Part shown: positions 25,835 through 33,632 of the stretch, piece after piece
How positions within the stretch are numbered: the stretch's first letter is position 1
Layout: each line of letters starts with the position of its first letter
From: Amycolatopsis sp. CA-128772
GTDB taxonomy: Bacteria > Actinomycetota > Actinomycetes > Mycobacteriales > Pseudonocardiaceae
Reading direction: 5' to 3'
DNA length: 64,000 nucleotides
Assembly: GCF_002904295.1 (NCBI RefSeq)
Contig: NZ_PPHG01000072.1
Coordinates: 186,001 to 250,000, forward strand
Made by a program: the position numbers and the translations under genes
Notes under the pieces: model-generated
Databases searched by the model: none
Told to the model about the DNA's origin: nothing
Seen by the model: the letters and a program-made list of their open reading frames with translations, nothing else

Positions 25835-26311
25835 TCATCGCACCTGGTCGATCACCCATCGGGATGCCGTCCCGATGGTGGGCTGGAAGACGACCTGGGC
25901 CCCGACGCTTCCGCTCGCGTGCAGGTACTTGCCGCTCCAGGCGTGCTTGATGGACTTCGGACTGCCGGACGTGGTCGTCCACTGCTGGTACGCGCCGCCG
26001 TTGCACGGGTACGTGTAGACGTCCGCGCCGTTCCCGTCGAGGCAGTGGCCCGACGCCGGGTTCCGGAAGACGCCGCCGGTGATCGTCCACACCTGCTTCG
26101 CGCTGCGGTCGCAGTTGCCGAGGACGAGGTTTCCCTTGCCGGTCGGGACGTCCACCACCTGAAGGCAGGAGTTGCTGCTGTTGCCGTTGATCACCTGGTA
26201 GTACACCGGCGCCGCCTGTGCCGTGGTCGCGGCGCCGGCCAGCAACGTCGAGCCGAATGCGATCGCCGCGCCGGCACCGGCGAGCCGGCCGAGTTTTCCC
26301 TTGAGTTCCAT
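25835..26311 (-). CDS. Secreted ricin-type beta-trefoil lectin
   Basis: 158 residues. A signal peptide (LAGAGAAIAFGSTLLAGAATTAQA) precedes a single beta-trefoil domain with QxW-type repeats (KQVWTI, YQQWTT, SRWVID) and three half-cystine pairs (SCLQ, GNCDR, GHCLDG, YPCNG). It should bind sugars outside the cell without a fused enzyme. The gene is monocistronic with its own terminator and is divergent from an ArsR-type regulator whose palindromic operator lies ~95 bases upstream. Confidence 0.88.
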   Translation of the reverse strand: MELKGKLGRLAGAGAAIAFGSTLLAGAATTAQAAPVYYQVINGNSSNSCLQVVDVPTGKGNLVLGNCDRSAKQVWTITGGVFRNPASGHCLDGNGADVYTYPCNGGAYQQWTTTSGSPKSIKHAWSGKYLHASGSVGAQVVFQPTIGTASRWVIDQVR

Positions 26312-26405
26312 GGTTGATCCCCTTGAATGCGTAGTGCGGCGCGCCGCTTGGCGATCCGCTGCGAACGTGACCACCCAACACCGCGAGGACCTGTCACCGG
26401 AAAGC

Positions 26406-26423
26406 ATTCGAACCAGTTCGAAT
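26406..26423. promoter_or_regulatory. Palindromic operator between lectin and ArsR-type genes
   Basis: Perfect ATTCGAAC-CA-GTTCGAAT. Its right arm supplies a possible -35 (TTCGAA) for a -10-like TACCGT 17 bases on, which ends 7 bases before the regulator's GTG; autoregulation of a leaderless message is likely. Confidence 0.65.
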
Positions 26424-26452
26424 CCGCCGCGACGACTGCTACCGTCGGCGCA

Positions 26453-27436
26453 GTGCTCACCCTGCGCGTAGACGCCGACACCCTGGCCCGGATGCGGTTC
26501 GCCGCTTCCCCGGCGTCGGAATCCATGGTGTGGCTGAGACTCACCGCCGCGTCGGGACGGCACCCGGTGTTCGGAGATCCCGGCCCGCTCGCCCGCGCCG
26601 CACTCGCCCACCCCGACGTCGCCCTGCTCGCGGACCTGCTGCCGCGCAACGGCGACACCTACAGGCCCGACCTGCTCACCCCGCAGCCGGGGGCCGACCC
26701 GCAGCGCCGCGACCTGCTCGACGAACAGATCGCGCGGATCGAGGCGGTATCGCAGGAGGACCTCGAAGAGCAGGTCTTCACCTACACCCGGACGCACTGG
26801 AGCAGGCCGTTGCGAGCCTCGACCCGCCGGATCGCGGAGTCCGGGCGGATGCAGCGACGCCTCGCCAACGGTCTCGCCCGGTTCTGGCGGGATGCCCTTT
26901 CCGACGGGTGGCCCGAACTGCGCTCGATCATCGACCGGGACATCGCCCGTCGCGCGACGGCCATCGCGGCCCACGGCATCGGCCGGGCGCTCGGCGCACT
27001 CCACCCCGGCATCGACTGGGCAGGCGACGCGGTGACACTCACCAGGTCGCGGGACGGCGAAATCGACGTCACCGGCCGGGACCTGGTCCTCGCACCCGGG
27101 GTGCTCAGCTGGCCCGACGTCATCATCCAGGTCGACACCCCCGGGCAGTTCGTCCTCTACTACCCGGCCCTGCGGATCGAAGCCGGCCGGGACCGCAGGT
27201 CCGGAGGCATCGCGCAGGTGCTCGGCAACACCCGAGCGGCTCTGCTGGCGCACCTCGAAACCGCCCGGTCCACCGCAGAACTCGCCACCCTGGTCGGATA
27301 CGCGCCGGGCACCGTCTCCTACCACCTCAGCGCACTGCACCGCGCACACCTCGTCACCAAGGTGAGAGACGGGCGCTACGTGTTGTACCGGCGGACCGCA
27401 CACGCGGCAGGTCTGCTGGAAGACGCCCGCGACTAG
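26453..27436 (+). CDS. ArsR/DUF5937-type winged-helix regulator
   Basis: 327 residues from the GTG at 26453, which follows a -10-like box by 7 bases with no ribosome site (probably leaderless). The long N-terminal part (ADTLARMRFAASPASESMVW and on) is the DUF5937 domain, and the C-terminal ~75 residues are an ArsR-like winged helix (AELATLVGYAPGTVSYHLSALHRAHLVTKVRDGRYVLYRR). In other actinomycetes such genes sit next to MFS exporters; here the neighbours are a lectin and damaged small genes, so the target may be itself or the lectin. Confidence 0.85.
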   Translation: MLTLRVDADTLARMRFAASPASESMVWLRLTAASGRHPVFGDPGPLARAALAHPDVALLADLLPRNGDTYRPDLLTPQPGADPQRRDLLDEQIARIEAVSQEDLEEQVFTYTRTHWSRPLRASTRRIAESGRMQRRLANGLARFWRDALSDGWPELRSIIDRDIARRATAIAAHGIGRALGALHPGIDWAGDAVTLTRSRDGEIDVTGRDLVLAPGVLSWPDVIIQVDTPGQFVLYYPALRIEAGRDRRSGGIAQVLGNTRAALLAHLETARSTAELATLVGYAPGTVSYHLSALHRAHLVTKVRDGRYVLYRRTAHAAGLLEDARD

Positions 27437-27525
27437 GAGTCCGAGGACCGGCGAGGCGTTGTCGGCGGCATGAGTGAGCATCAGTGGGGCGTGCTGCAGG
27501 ACCAGCGCCGTCGAAGTCCCGGACT

Positions 27526-28154
27526 TCATCCGGACGGGAGCCGCCGGATTTCCACCACTTCGGTGTTGTAGTGGGCGCCGTTGACGACAGTTGTCTCCAC
27601 CAGTACCTCGAAGTGCTTCATCCTTTTCAGCCTGCGGAGGAGCTTGCGGTCTCCGAGTTTTTCCGCCGCGGCAGCGGTGCCGTGTCCTGTACTACGGCTG
27701 CCTTGTGGCCCGGGTCTTCGGCGAAAGCGAAGGAGATCACTCCGTCCAGCATCGTTCTTGTCACGTCGTTCGCCAGCGGGCCGCCGATCAGGACGAGGTC
27801 CCCGCTCAGTTCACGCGGGGTGACTTGCTTCGACTCGGTGATTTTCCCGGCAAAGCCCAGTTTGCGGAGCTGAGCCTCGATTTCCTTGAGGGCGCCGATG
27901 TCGCGCATGCCGACCACGCCGGCTCTGGCCCACCTCCGGTGCGGCCCGAAGTCATGGGCGCCCAGGACGATGAGCGGGTGCCGCCCACCCAGCGCCCGCC
28001 AGAAGCGGCGCGCGCGGAGCAGCCTGAGGCGCCGGCTGGCATTCGTCGTCGCCCAGACCAGCATCCCTCCGACGGCCGCCGCGGACAGATTGCTGGAGAT
28101 GTCGGGGATGGCGTGGACCAGCCAGCCGCCGATGCCTTCGACAGCCAGCGCCAT
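27526..28154 (-). pseudogene. Membrane-anchored hypothetical protein with frameshift
   Basis: The first frame (ATG 28154) gives an N-terminal hydrophobic segment, a basic stretch (RLRLLRARRFWRALGGRHP) and a Rossmann-like domain with LIVLGAHDFGPH and a GD-type motif (DLVLIGGPLANDVTR). It stops at 27627. Near a T5 run (27658-27662) the coding signal moves one frame over and continues as LLRRLKRMKHFEVLVETTVV to VEIRRLPSG, ending at 27526. Joined, this gives ~209 residues. Either a real frameshift or a homopolymer error. Domain not identified; the GGPLAN motif suggests nucleotide binding, unproven. Confidence 0.55.
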
Positions 28155-28327
28155 GCACGGCCACCCCCATCGACCCTAGTTCCCGACCAAGTCGCGCCCG
28201 GCACGCGTGCTGTTACTGCCCGCTCGGCTCGCCGTGAACATAGCTGAGACCGGGTGCGTAGGCGTGTCGATTCGCATCTCGTCCTGGACGGAGCGCGCCG
28301 TCATCCCAGTGCTCTTCTCGTGGGGCG

Positions 28328-28555
28328 TCAGGGCCAGGTGTGCGCCGAGGCGGCGAACGTCTCGGGCTTGCTGTGCAGGGGTACCACGCAGAACAGGTGA
28401 CCGCCCGGTGCACGTAACGTGTGGACGTCCAGCCAACCGGATACCGGCTCGGCACCCGACGCGGTGAGGCGGGCAACCTCCGCGGCCAGGTCATTCGGCG
28501 TTCGGCGAAGGCCGCATCCTTCGGCGCGCCAGTAAGCCGTTGGCGGTTCAGCCAA
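28328..28555 (-). pseudogene. VOC/glyoxalase-like protein fragment
   Basis: 75 residues from a TTG that overlaps the upstream lectin gene's stop. It matches only the C-terminal half of small VOC-fold proteins: DLAAEVARLTASGAEPV, then LRAPGGHLFCVVPL and a tail. The N-terminal beta-alpha-beta-beta unit that completes the fold is absent, so it is probably a truncated gene. Confidence 0.5.
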
Positions 28556-29270
28556 CCTCGGCCATGCGACCTTGTGGCAGCAACAGCATCCATTGCTGTG
28601 AGCTGCGCGAATGGCGGTCCTCGAACCACGGGCCCCACCCTCGCGCGGCGTCGTGGCCGATCGTGAGGTAGCGGCCGTTGTGCACGGATCGGATCAGGTA
28701 CCCGTTGCCGTCCGGGCTGTCCTCGAGTCGCCAACGTTGCCGCGGTTGGCCGGTGTTCTCCGACATCACCGGATGGATGTCACCGGAAACCTCGAAAGTG
28801 GCGTCGAGGACCAGACCGTTGGCCACGGACACGATCAGCACCTGGTTCTTTTCGCCGCTCGCCTCCAAACGCCAGAGTTGATGCTGCTGGCCATGTGGTG
28901 TCCACACCGTCACGTCGCCTCCCGGCTCGGTGCCGATGGGGGTGTCGAGAGCGAAGCCGCATGCTCTGTTGACCAGGAGGAGAGGACTGTTCTTCGACAT
29001 TTTCACTCCCTTGAGCTGAGCTCGAAAACCGCGCGGTGCGGGAAGGGACCCGCCTTGCGTCCGCAGCGACGGCACCGGCAGCGCCAGGACGGCGACAGCC
29101 AGCGCACCGATTCCGGCGACCCAGCTCACTCCCTCTACGATGGGGCGCCAGGGGTGGTGCGTGTCTCCGAGCCAGTTCAACAAACCGAAGTGGATCACCG
29201 CCCACGTCACAATCCCGCCGGCAACCAGCCACACTGCGCGACCACTTCGGCCAGCCAATTCGCCCCCCAC
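28548..29270 (-). CDS. Two-TM membrane protein with cytosolic or surface ricin-type lectin domain
   Basis: 240 residues from a GTG at 29270. Two hydrophobic helices (AVWLVAGGIVTWAVIHFGLL and EGVSWVAGIGALAVAVLALP) are followed by a linker and a ~145-residue ricin-B-like domain with QxW motifs (QHQLWRLE, RQRWRLED, SQQWMLLL). A second possible start, ATG 29000 with GGGAG upstream, would give a soluble 150-residue lectin without helices; the uninterrupted frame favours one anchored protein but does not prove it. The lectin domain has no Cys, unlike the secreted lectin nearby. Confidence 0.6.
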   Translation of the reverse strand: MGGELAGRSGRAVWLVAGGIVTWAVIHFGLLNWLGDTHHPWRPIVEGVSWVAGIGALAVAVLALPVPSLRTQGGSLPAPRGFRAQLKGVKMSKNSPLLLVNRACGFALDTPIGTEPGGDVTVWTPHGQQHQLWRLEASGEKNQVLIVSVANGLVLDATFEVSGDIHPVMSENTGQPRQRWRLEDSPDGNGYLIRSVHNGRYLTIGHDAARGWGPWFEDRHSRSSQQWMLLLPQGRMAEVG

Positions 29271-29400
29271 CCGACGACAACACCAGTTCCTTGCCTGAAG
29301 GTCGCAGGCGGCGGCCGATTCGCTACACCGAACTGGTCCGGTCGGATCGCATAGCCGTCCCGGAGACGGGAGCAGCCTCATCCCCGGCACCCGGTCACCC

Positions 29401-29426
29401 GGTGCCACCTCGGCCGAGGTGGCACC
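29401..29426. terminator. Perfect 26-base palindrome (bidirectional terminator)
   Basis: 13-bp arms meet with no loop (GGTGCCACCTCGG and its complement), 25 bases past the stop of the substrate-binding-protein gene. Likely a terminator; a protein-binding site is possible. Confidence 0.6.
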
Positions 29427-29450
29427 ACCCCCGCCGGTGTCCTTTCCTGC

Positions 29451-30312
29451 TCAGCCGGTGCAGTAGAACTCCTCCGCACCAACCGTTTCCGGCACCCCCA
29501 GTTCAGCCGCGATCGCGGCGATGCCGGCCGCCCCGATGGTGCGGTCCGCTCGGCCGTCGGTACTGAAGCACGGCGCAATGAACCTTTCGTAGCCGGCGCG
29601 GGCCTCGGCCTCGGGCTGGCCGCCCAGGAACGTCCGCAGGTGCCGCACCGTGGTGTCGGGATCGTCGTGGAGCACCCGCAGGGCGCGGCGGTGGGCGCGG
29701 ATCATGGCCTGCACCGCGGGGTCGTCCGGCGAGACGTACGTGGGGTCGACGGCCAGAACCACGGTGGGGATCCGGAAGTGGCCGCCGACCCAGGCCAGCA
29801 GCTGCCAGCCGTGTTCGGCGGCCACCGCTTCCGGGGCCATCGTGCTGCCGACGTAGGCGGCGTCGATCTCACCCGAGCGCAGGCGGCGCAGGTCCATGCC
29901 GTAGTCACCCGGCTGCCGGACCACGCAGTCCGCGTCCCGGTCCGGGTCGAGACCGGCCTGGCGCAGCACGATCCGGGCGAAACAGCCCGGCGGGGTGCGG
30001 GGCGTGCACCGCCAGGCGCCGGCCGGCCAGGTCGGTCAGGGAAGTACCGGACCGGGCCAGGAACCGGAACAGCGGACGGTCGGTGTTGACCGTGAGCGCG
30101 ACCCACGGGGTGCCGTCGGCCAGCCGGGACAGCAGCGCGCGGCCGAGCCCGATGGTGGCGCCGCGGCGCAGCCGCTCGATGTCCCACGCGCAGCCGTCGT
30201 GCAGCGCGACCTGCACGTCCTCGGCGGCGTAGCGGTCCTCCTGGTCGGCGATGTAGGCGACGAGCTCTTCGTGCAGGCCCCGGCCGACGTAGGCCAGATC
30301 GATGGTGGGCAT
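29451..30312 (-). pseudogene. ABC transporter substrate-binding-like protein, frameshifted
   Basis: ATG 30312 opens a periplasmic-binding-fold protein (LHEELVAYIADQED, RGATIGLGRALLSRLADG, SLTDLAGRRLAVHAP). The frame breaks near 29991-30004 in a C/G run and resumes as CFARIVLRQAGLDPD, then LRRLRSGEIDAAYVGSTMAPEAV through to EEFYCTG at 29451. Repaired, it is ~287 residues of NMT1/THI5-like type. It has no signal peptide or lipobox and no permease nearby, so a cytosolic binding or enzyme role is as likely as transport. A one-base indel, possibly a sequencing error. Confidence 0.6.
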
Positions 30313-30324
30313 GACCGTCCCTTC

Positions 30325-31068
30325 TCAGTACATCGCCATGCCGCCGTCGACCGCGGCGGTGGTCCCGGTCATGAAGGAGTTGTCTTCGCCGGCGCAGAAG
30401 GCGACCACGGTGGCCACGTCCGCCGGCACGGCCAGCCGGCCCAGCGGGGTGGCGGCCGGCTGGCGCCGCCTCTGCTCGTCGTCGAGGACGTGGGAGATCC
30501 TGGTTCCGGCCACCGGGGCCGGGTTCGACGACGTTGACGGTGATGCCGCGGGGGCCGAGCTCCTGGGCCAGGTAGCCGGCGAACTGGGTGAGCGCGGCCT
30601 TGGCCGTCCCAGCGCGATCAAGCCGGCGCGGGGCTGACGGCTCAGGCCGGTGCCCAGGTAGATCAGCCGGCCCCGGCTCCGCGCGGTCATCGCGGGCAGC
30701 ACCGCCTGGGTGACCACGAACGCGGCCCGCAGTTCGTCGTCGAGCTTGCCGCCCAGTTCGTCCCAGGTCACCTGCTCGAACGGCTTGATCGCGTACGGCG
30801 TCAATGCGTTGTGCACCAGCACATCGATCCCGCCCCAGGCGGACCTGACCCGTTCGACGAGGGCGTCGACCGCCGCGATGTCGCGCACGTCGGCCCGGAC
30901 GGCCATGGCCTCGCCGCCCGCCGCTGCGATCCCGGTGGCGACCTCCTGGGCCGCTTGCTCGCTGTGCAGGTAGTCGATCACCACCCGCATCCCGCGCTCG
31001 GCCAGCAGGCGCGCGGTGGCCGCGCCGATCCCGCTGCTGGACCCGGTGATCAGGGCAACCCCGGTCAT
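30325..31068 (-). pseudogene. SDR family oxidoreductase with two compensating frameshifts
   Basis: The ATG at 31068 begins a classical SDR: ITGSSSGIG, NALTP in place of NNAG, and a C-terminal GTTAAVDGGMAMY. Between 30608-30610 (one C short) and 30515-30518 (one G extra) the true frame is shifted. Reading the other frame there restores GTAKAALTQFAGYLAQELG and GITVNVVEPGP, which contain the expected Lys helix. So an indel pair scrambles ~30 central residues including the active-site helix. As written the protein would be inactive; sequencing error is a real alternative. Confidence 0.65.
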
Positions 31069-31200
31069 GAGCTGACCTCCTGTTCGTCGCCGGGGCGGAC
31101 TGCCCCGTCGAGGACGGTGCCGACGGCCGTCCGCAGGAGATCGGCCGCGCTGTAGCCGAATTCGCCGGGGGTTCAGGAAGTGCACCCAGCGTCCCGCGCC
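31065..31200 (-). pseudogene. C-terminal remnant of an unidentified upstream gene
   Basis: One frame ends GEFGYSAADLLRTAVGTVLDG, then AVRPGDEQEVSS and TGA overlapping the SDR ATG by 4 bases, the mark of a coupled operon gene. An extra C (AACCCCCGG) splits it from GAGRWVHFLNP upstream. No start or family visible. Confidence 0.35.
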
Positions 31201-31254
31201 GATGCCCGGCGGGGAAGAGGCCGTTCGATGGCGCCGAATTCGATGGCCGCTCCG

Positions 31255-31725
31255 TCACCCTGCCCGGTCGTCGACGCGGGCCAGCACCTTGTCCGCGATC
31301 CGGCGCAGCGTGTGCAGTTCCGCCGGGGTCAGGGCGTCGGCGAACAGTTCCCGTACCCGCTCGACGTGTCCGGGCGCGACCGCTTCCAGGTGCGCGAAGC
31401 CCGCGTCCGTCAGGATTGCCTGCGTGTACCGGCCGTTGTCCGGATCCGTCTCCCGGCGGGCGAAGCCGCGCTTCTCCAGCCGGCCGATCAGGTGGGACAG
31501 CCGCGACAGCTCCGTGTTCGCCAAGGCCGCCAGGTCGCTCATCCGCGCCCGGCGATCCGGCTGCTCCGACAGGTGCGCGAGCACGTAGTACTCGAGGAAA
31601 CTCAGCTGCGCGTCCCGCTGCAGCTGTGCCTCCAGGGACGCCGGCAGCCGCTGGGCGAGCCGCATGAAGCCGCGCCACGCCGACAGTTCGCCGGCCGTGA
31701 GCCAGCGGTGCTCGGGTTCCGCCAT
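31255..31725 (-). CDS. MarR family transcriptional regulator
   Basis: 156 residues from ATG 31725. Winged helix visible as MSDLAALANTELSRLSHLIGRLEKRGFARRETDPDNGRYTQAILTDAG split over helices 3-4 and wing, with flanking dimer helices (LEAQLQRDAQLSFLEYYVLAHLSE). Divergent from a flavin-reductase remnant and amidohydrolase; two CACTTGAA-type sites lie in the shared promoter region, so it probably represses itself and that pair. Confidence 0.9.
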   Translation of the reverse strand: MAEPEHRWLTAGELSAWRGFMRLAQRLPASLEAQLQRDAQLSFLEYYVLAHLSEQPDRRARMSDLAALANTELSRLSHLIGRLEKRGFARRETDPDNGRYTQAILTDAGFAHLEAVAPGHVERVRELFADALTPAELHTLRRIADKVLARVDDRAG

Positions 31726-31740
31726 CGCCACAGTCTAGCT

Positions 31741-31791
31741 CACTTGAAAATTCACGTCAGCGTGCTAGGGTCCCACTTGAATATTCAAGTG
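31741..31791 (+). promoter_or_regulatory. Promoter and MarR operators for the flavin-reductase/amidohydrolase unit
   Basis: A perfect 18-bp palindrome CACTTGAATATTCAAGTG (31774-31791) and a half-matching copy CACTTGAAAATTCA at 31741. The latter contains a -35-like TTGAAA (31744-31749), 16 bases from a -10-like TAGGGT (31766-31771). A repressor on both sites would block the plus-strand promoter and the divergent MarR gene. Confidence 0.75.
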
Positions 31792-31803
31792 AGAGGACTC
31801 CCC

Positions 31804-32115
31804 GTGAAGATCGCGATCGTCCTCGGCAGCACCCGTCCCGGCCGGAAGGGCGAAGCCGTGGCGAGGCGGGTGCTGGCCAAGGCCAAGGAACGGCCGAACG
31901 CCGGCGCGCTCGGCGGCGCCCGCGCCATCGAGCACCTGCGGGCGATCTGCAGTGAGCTGCAGATCGCCCACGTGCGCCAGCAGCTGTCGTTCTCGCTCTT
32001 CACCGACTTCGAGAACTTCGCCGAGTTCTCCCCGTCCCCGATGCACGACGACGCCGCGTCGGTGCTGTTCGACCAGCTCGAAGCCTGGGCCGGCGCGCTC
32101 AAGACCCTCCGGTGA
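31804..32115 (+). pseudogene. NADPH-dependent FMN reductase with in-frame central deletion
   Basis: 103 residues, frame intact, GTG start after GAGAGGA. Residues 1-30 are a flavodoxin-like N terminus with the FMN-phosphate loop GSTRPGR. Residues ~31-103 are a normal C-terminal end (AIEHLRAICSELQIAHVRQQ, LFDQLEAWAGALKTL). Family members are ~185-200 residues, so about 85 residues including the conserved flavin-binding PEYN region are gone. Probably inactive. Its stop overlaps the GTG of the amidohydrolase gene (GTGA), so it may survive as a translated leader for that gene. Confidence 0.75.
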
Positions 32116-33095
32116 GGCTCTACGGGCTCGAGGAGCACTTCGCCACGGCCGACGTGGTCGCCGCGTGGCGGCGGCACGACCCCGCGCTCGCCGCGCCGAT
32201 GATGAGCCGGGCCGTCGCCAGTGCCGCCTTGCTCGACCTGGGCGAAGGCCGCGTCGCCGCGATGGACGACGCCGGGATCGACACCGCCGTGCTGTCGCTC
32301 ACGACGCCCGGCTTGCAGGACCTCGACCCCGCCGAAGCCGTCGCACTGCAACGTCCCACCAACGATCTCCTCGCCGACGTCGTCAGCCGGTTTCCGGAGC
32401 GGTTCCGGGGGTTCGCGGCCCTCGCGACGGCCACGCCCGCGGCGGCGGCCGACGAGCTGCGGCGGGCCGTCGAGGACCTCGGGTTCGACGGGGCGCTGGT
32501 GAACGCGAACTCCCGCGGCCAGGCGCTCGACGAGTCCCGTTTCCGGGACCTCTTCGAGGCCGCCGAGGACCTGCGCGCCCCGGTGTACCTGCACCCGAGC
32601 GCGCCGGTCCCGGCGGTCACCGAGGCCTACTACCGCCGGTTCGGCGGCCCGGTCGACGAGCTCCTGGCCACCGGAACGTTCGGCTGGCACTACGACGCCG
32701 GGCTGACCGCGCTCCGGCTGATCGTCGCCGAGGTCTTCGACCGGTTCCCGGGGCTGCAGCTGATCCTGGGGCACTGGGGCGAGGTCGTGCTGTTCTACCT
32801 CGACCGCGTGGCGGCCCTGGACGCGGCGACCACGCTGGAGCGCCCGATCGCGGAGTACTTCCGCACGAACGTCTTCATCACCCCGGGCGGCATCGCCAGC
32901 CACCGGTACCTGCGATGGAGCCTGGAAACGGTGGGCGCGGACCGGATCATGTACGCCTCGGACCACCCGTTCAACCACGAGCACGGCGGTTCCGCCCGGC
33001 GGTTCGTGACGACCGCCCCGATCAGCGACACCGACCGGGCGCGGATCGCTTACGGGAACTGGGAAAACCTGATCGCGGGCATCCGGCGCCAGTAG
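32112..33095 (+). CDS. Amidohydrolase-2 family decarboxylase/hydrolase
   Basis: 327 residues, GTG start overlapping the previous stop. TIM-barrel metal-dependent amidohydrolase of the gamma-resorcylate/2,3-dihydroxybenzoate decarboxylase type. LEEHF near the N terminus replaces the HxH pair, and further metal/active residues are in YLHPSAP, ILGHWGE and ASDHPFNHE. Such enzymes decarboxylate or hydrolyse aromatic acids. The MarR-controlled unit with a flavin reductase suggests an aromatic-acid response. Confidence 0.9.
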   Translation: MRLYGLEEHFATADVVAAWRRHDPALAAPMMSRAVASAALLDLGEGRVAAMDDAGIDTAVLSLTTPGLQDLDPAEAVALQRPTNDLLADVVSRFPERFRGFAALATATPAAAADELRRAVEDLGFDGALVNANSRGQALDESRFRDLFEAAEDLRAPVYLHPSAPVPAVTEAYYRRFGGPVDELLATGTFGWHYDAGLTALRLIVAEVFDRFPGLQLILGHWGEVVLFYLDRVAALDAATTLERPIAEYFRTNVFITPGGIASHRYLRWSLETVGADRIMYASDHPFNHEHGGSARRFVTTAPISDTDRARIAYGNWENLIAGIRRQ

Positions 33096-33327
33096 TCCAC
33101 CACAGGCGGTAGGTCGGCGGCCGGTCGTCGACCCGGCACCGTGGTGGACCGACGCGAGGTGGCCCTCACCCGGGCGTCGGCTCCCTGCACCTCGGCGCCG
33201 GATCGCTGCCCGCCGACGACCCGCTCTCCTCGGCGTGACCGGACGTGAACGCACGGCGGGCGGCGTGGGACCGTGGTCGCGCAGCGATCGGTTGCGTGGC
33301 CGGACTCGCGTCGGAGAAGGGGCAGTG

Positions 33328-33528
33328 ATGACTCGCTCAGCGTGGATCCAGGTGGCCAGGCAAGTCACCGAGGGTGCTCGGGAGAACCTGCGCTGCCCGG
33401 AAAACGACGATGGCTTCCTGAACGTCGAATGGTTTCCCCAAGCCGCCGGCGGGAGCGGCGAGTACAGGCTGCGCTGCCCGTCGTGCGGTGCGGAGAGCTG
33501 GCTTCGGCAGGGTTCTCGTACGCCGTGA
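33328..33528 (+). CDS. Small zinc-ribbon-like hypothetical protein
   Basis: 66 residues from ATG 33328. Contains LRCPENDDGFLNVEW and YRLRCPSCGAESWLR, a Cys plus CxxC arrangement of a small metal-binding ribbon with one possible ligand replaced. No family recognised; similar tiny proteins occur in actinomycete defence and STAND-protein neighbourhoods. It lies 104 bases upstream of a membrane STAND/TPR gene on the same strand. The 33096-33327 stretch before it has no clear gene, only a fragment-like C terminus (GSLPADDPLSSA, stop at 33238). Confidence 0.55.
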   Translation: MTRSAWIQVARQVTEGARENLRCPENDDGFLNVEWFPQAAGGSGEYRLRCPSCGAESWLRQGSRTP

Positions 33529-33632
33529 CGGCCTCGTGGAGCCGGGCGCGTCGAAGAGACAACCGAGTGTTGCGAACGCCGACATGGCCGTAGCGTTGGC
33601 CGGGTGGTTTCCGCGATCGGCGGGAGGCGGCG

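Noticed and set aside
27471..27572. 33-residue ORF starting ATGAGTGAGCATCAG
   Set aside because: No ribosome site or homology, and it is antisense to the end of the frameshifted gene.
33095..33149. GTCCACCAC / GTGGTGGAC inverted repeat as a terminator
   Set aside because: Arms are 37 bases apart, too far for a normal hairpin terminator.
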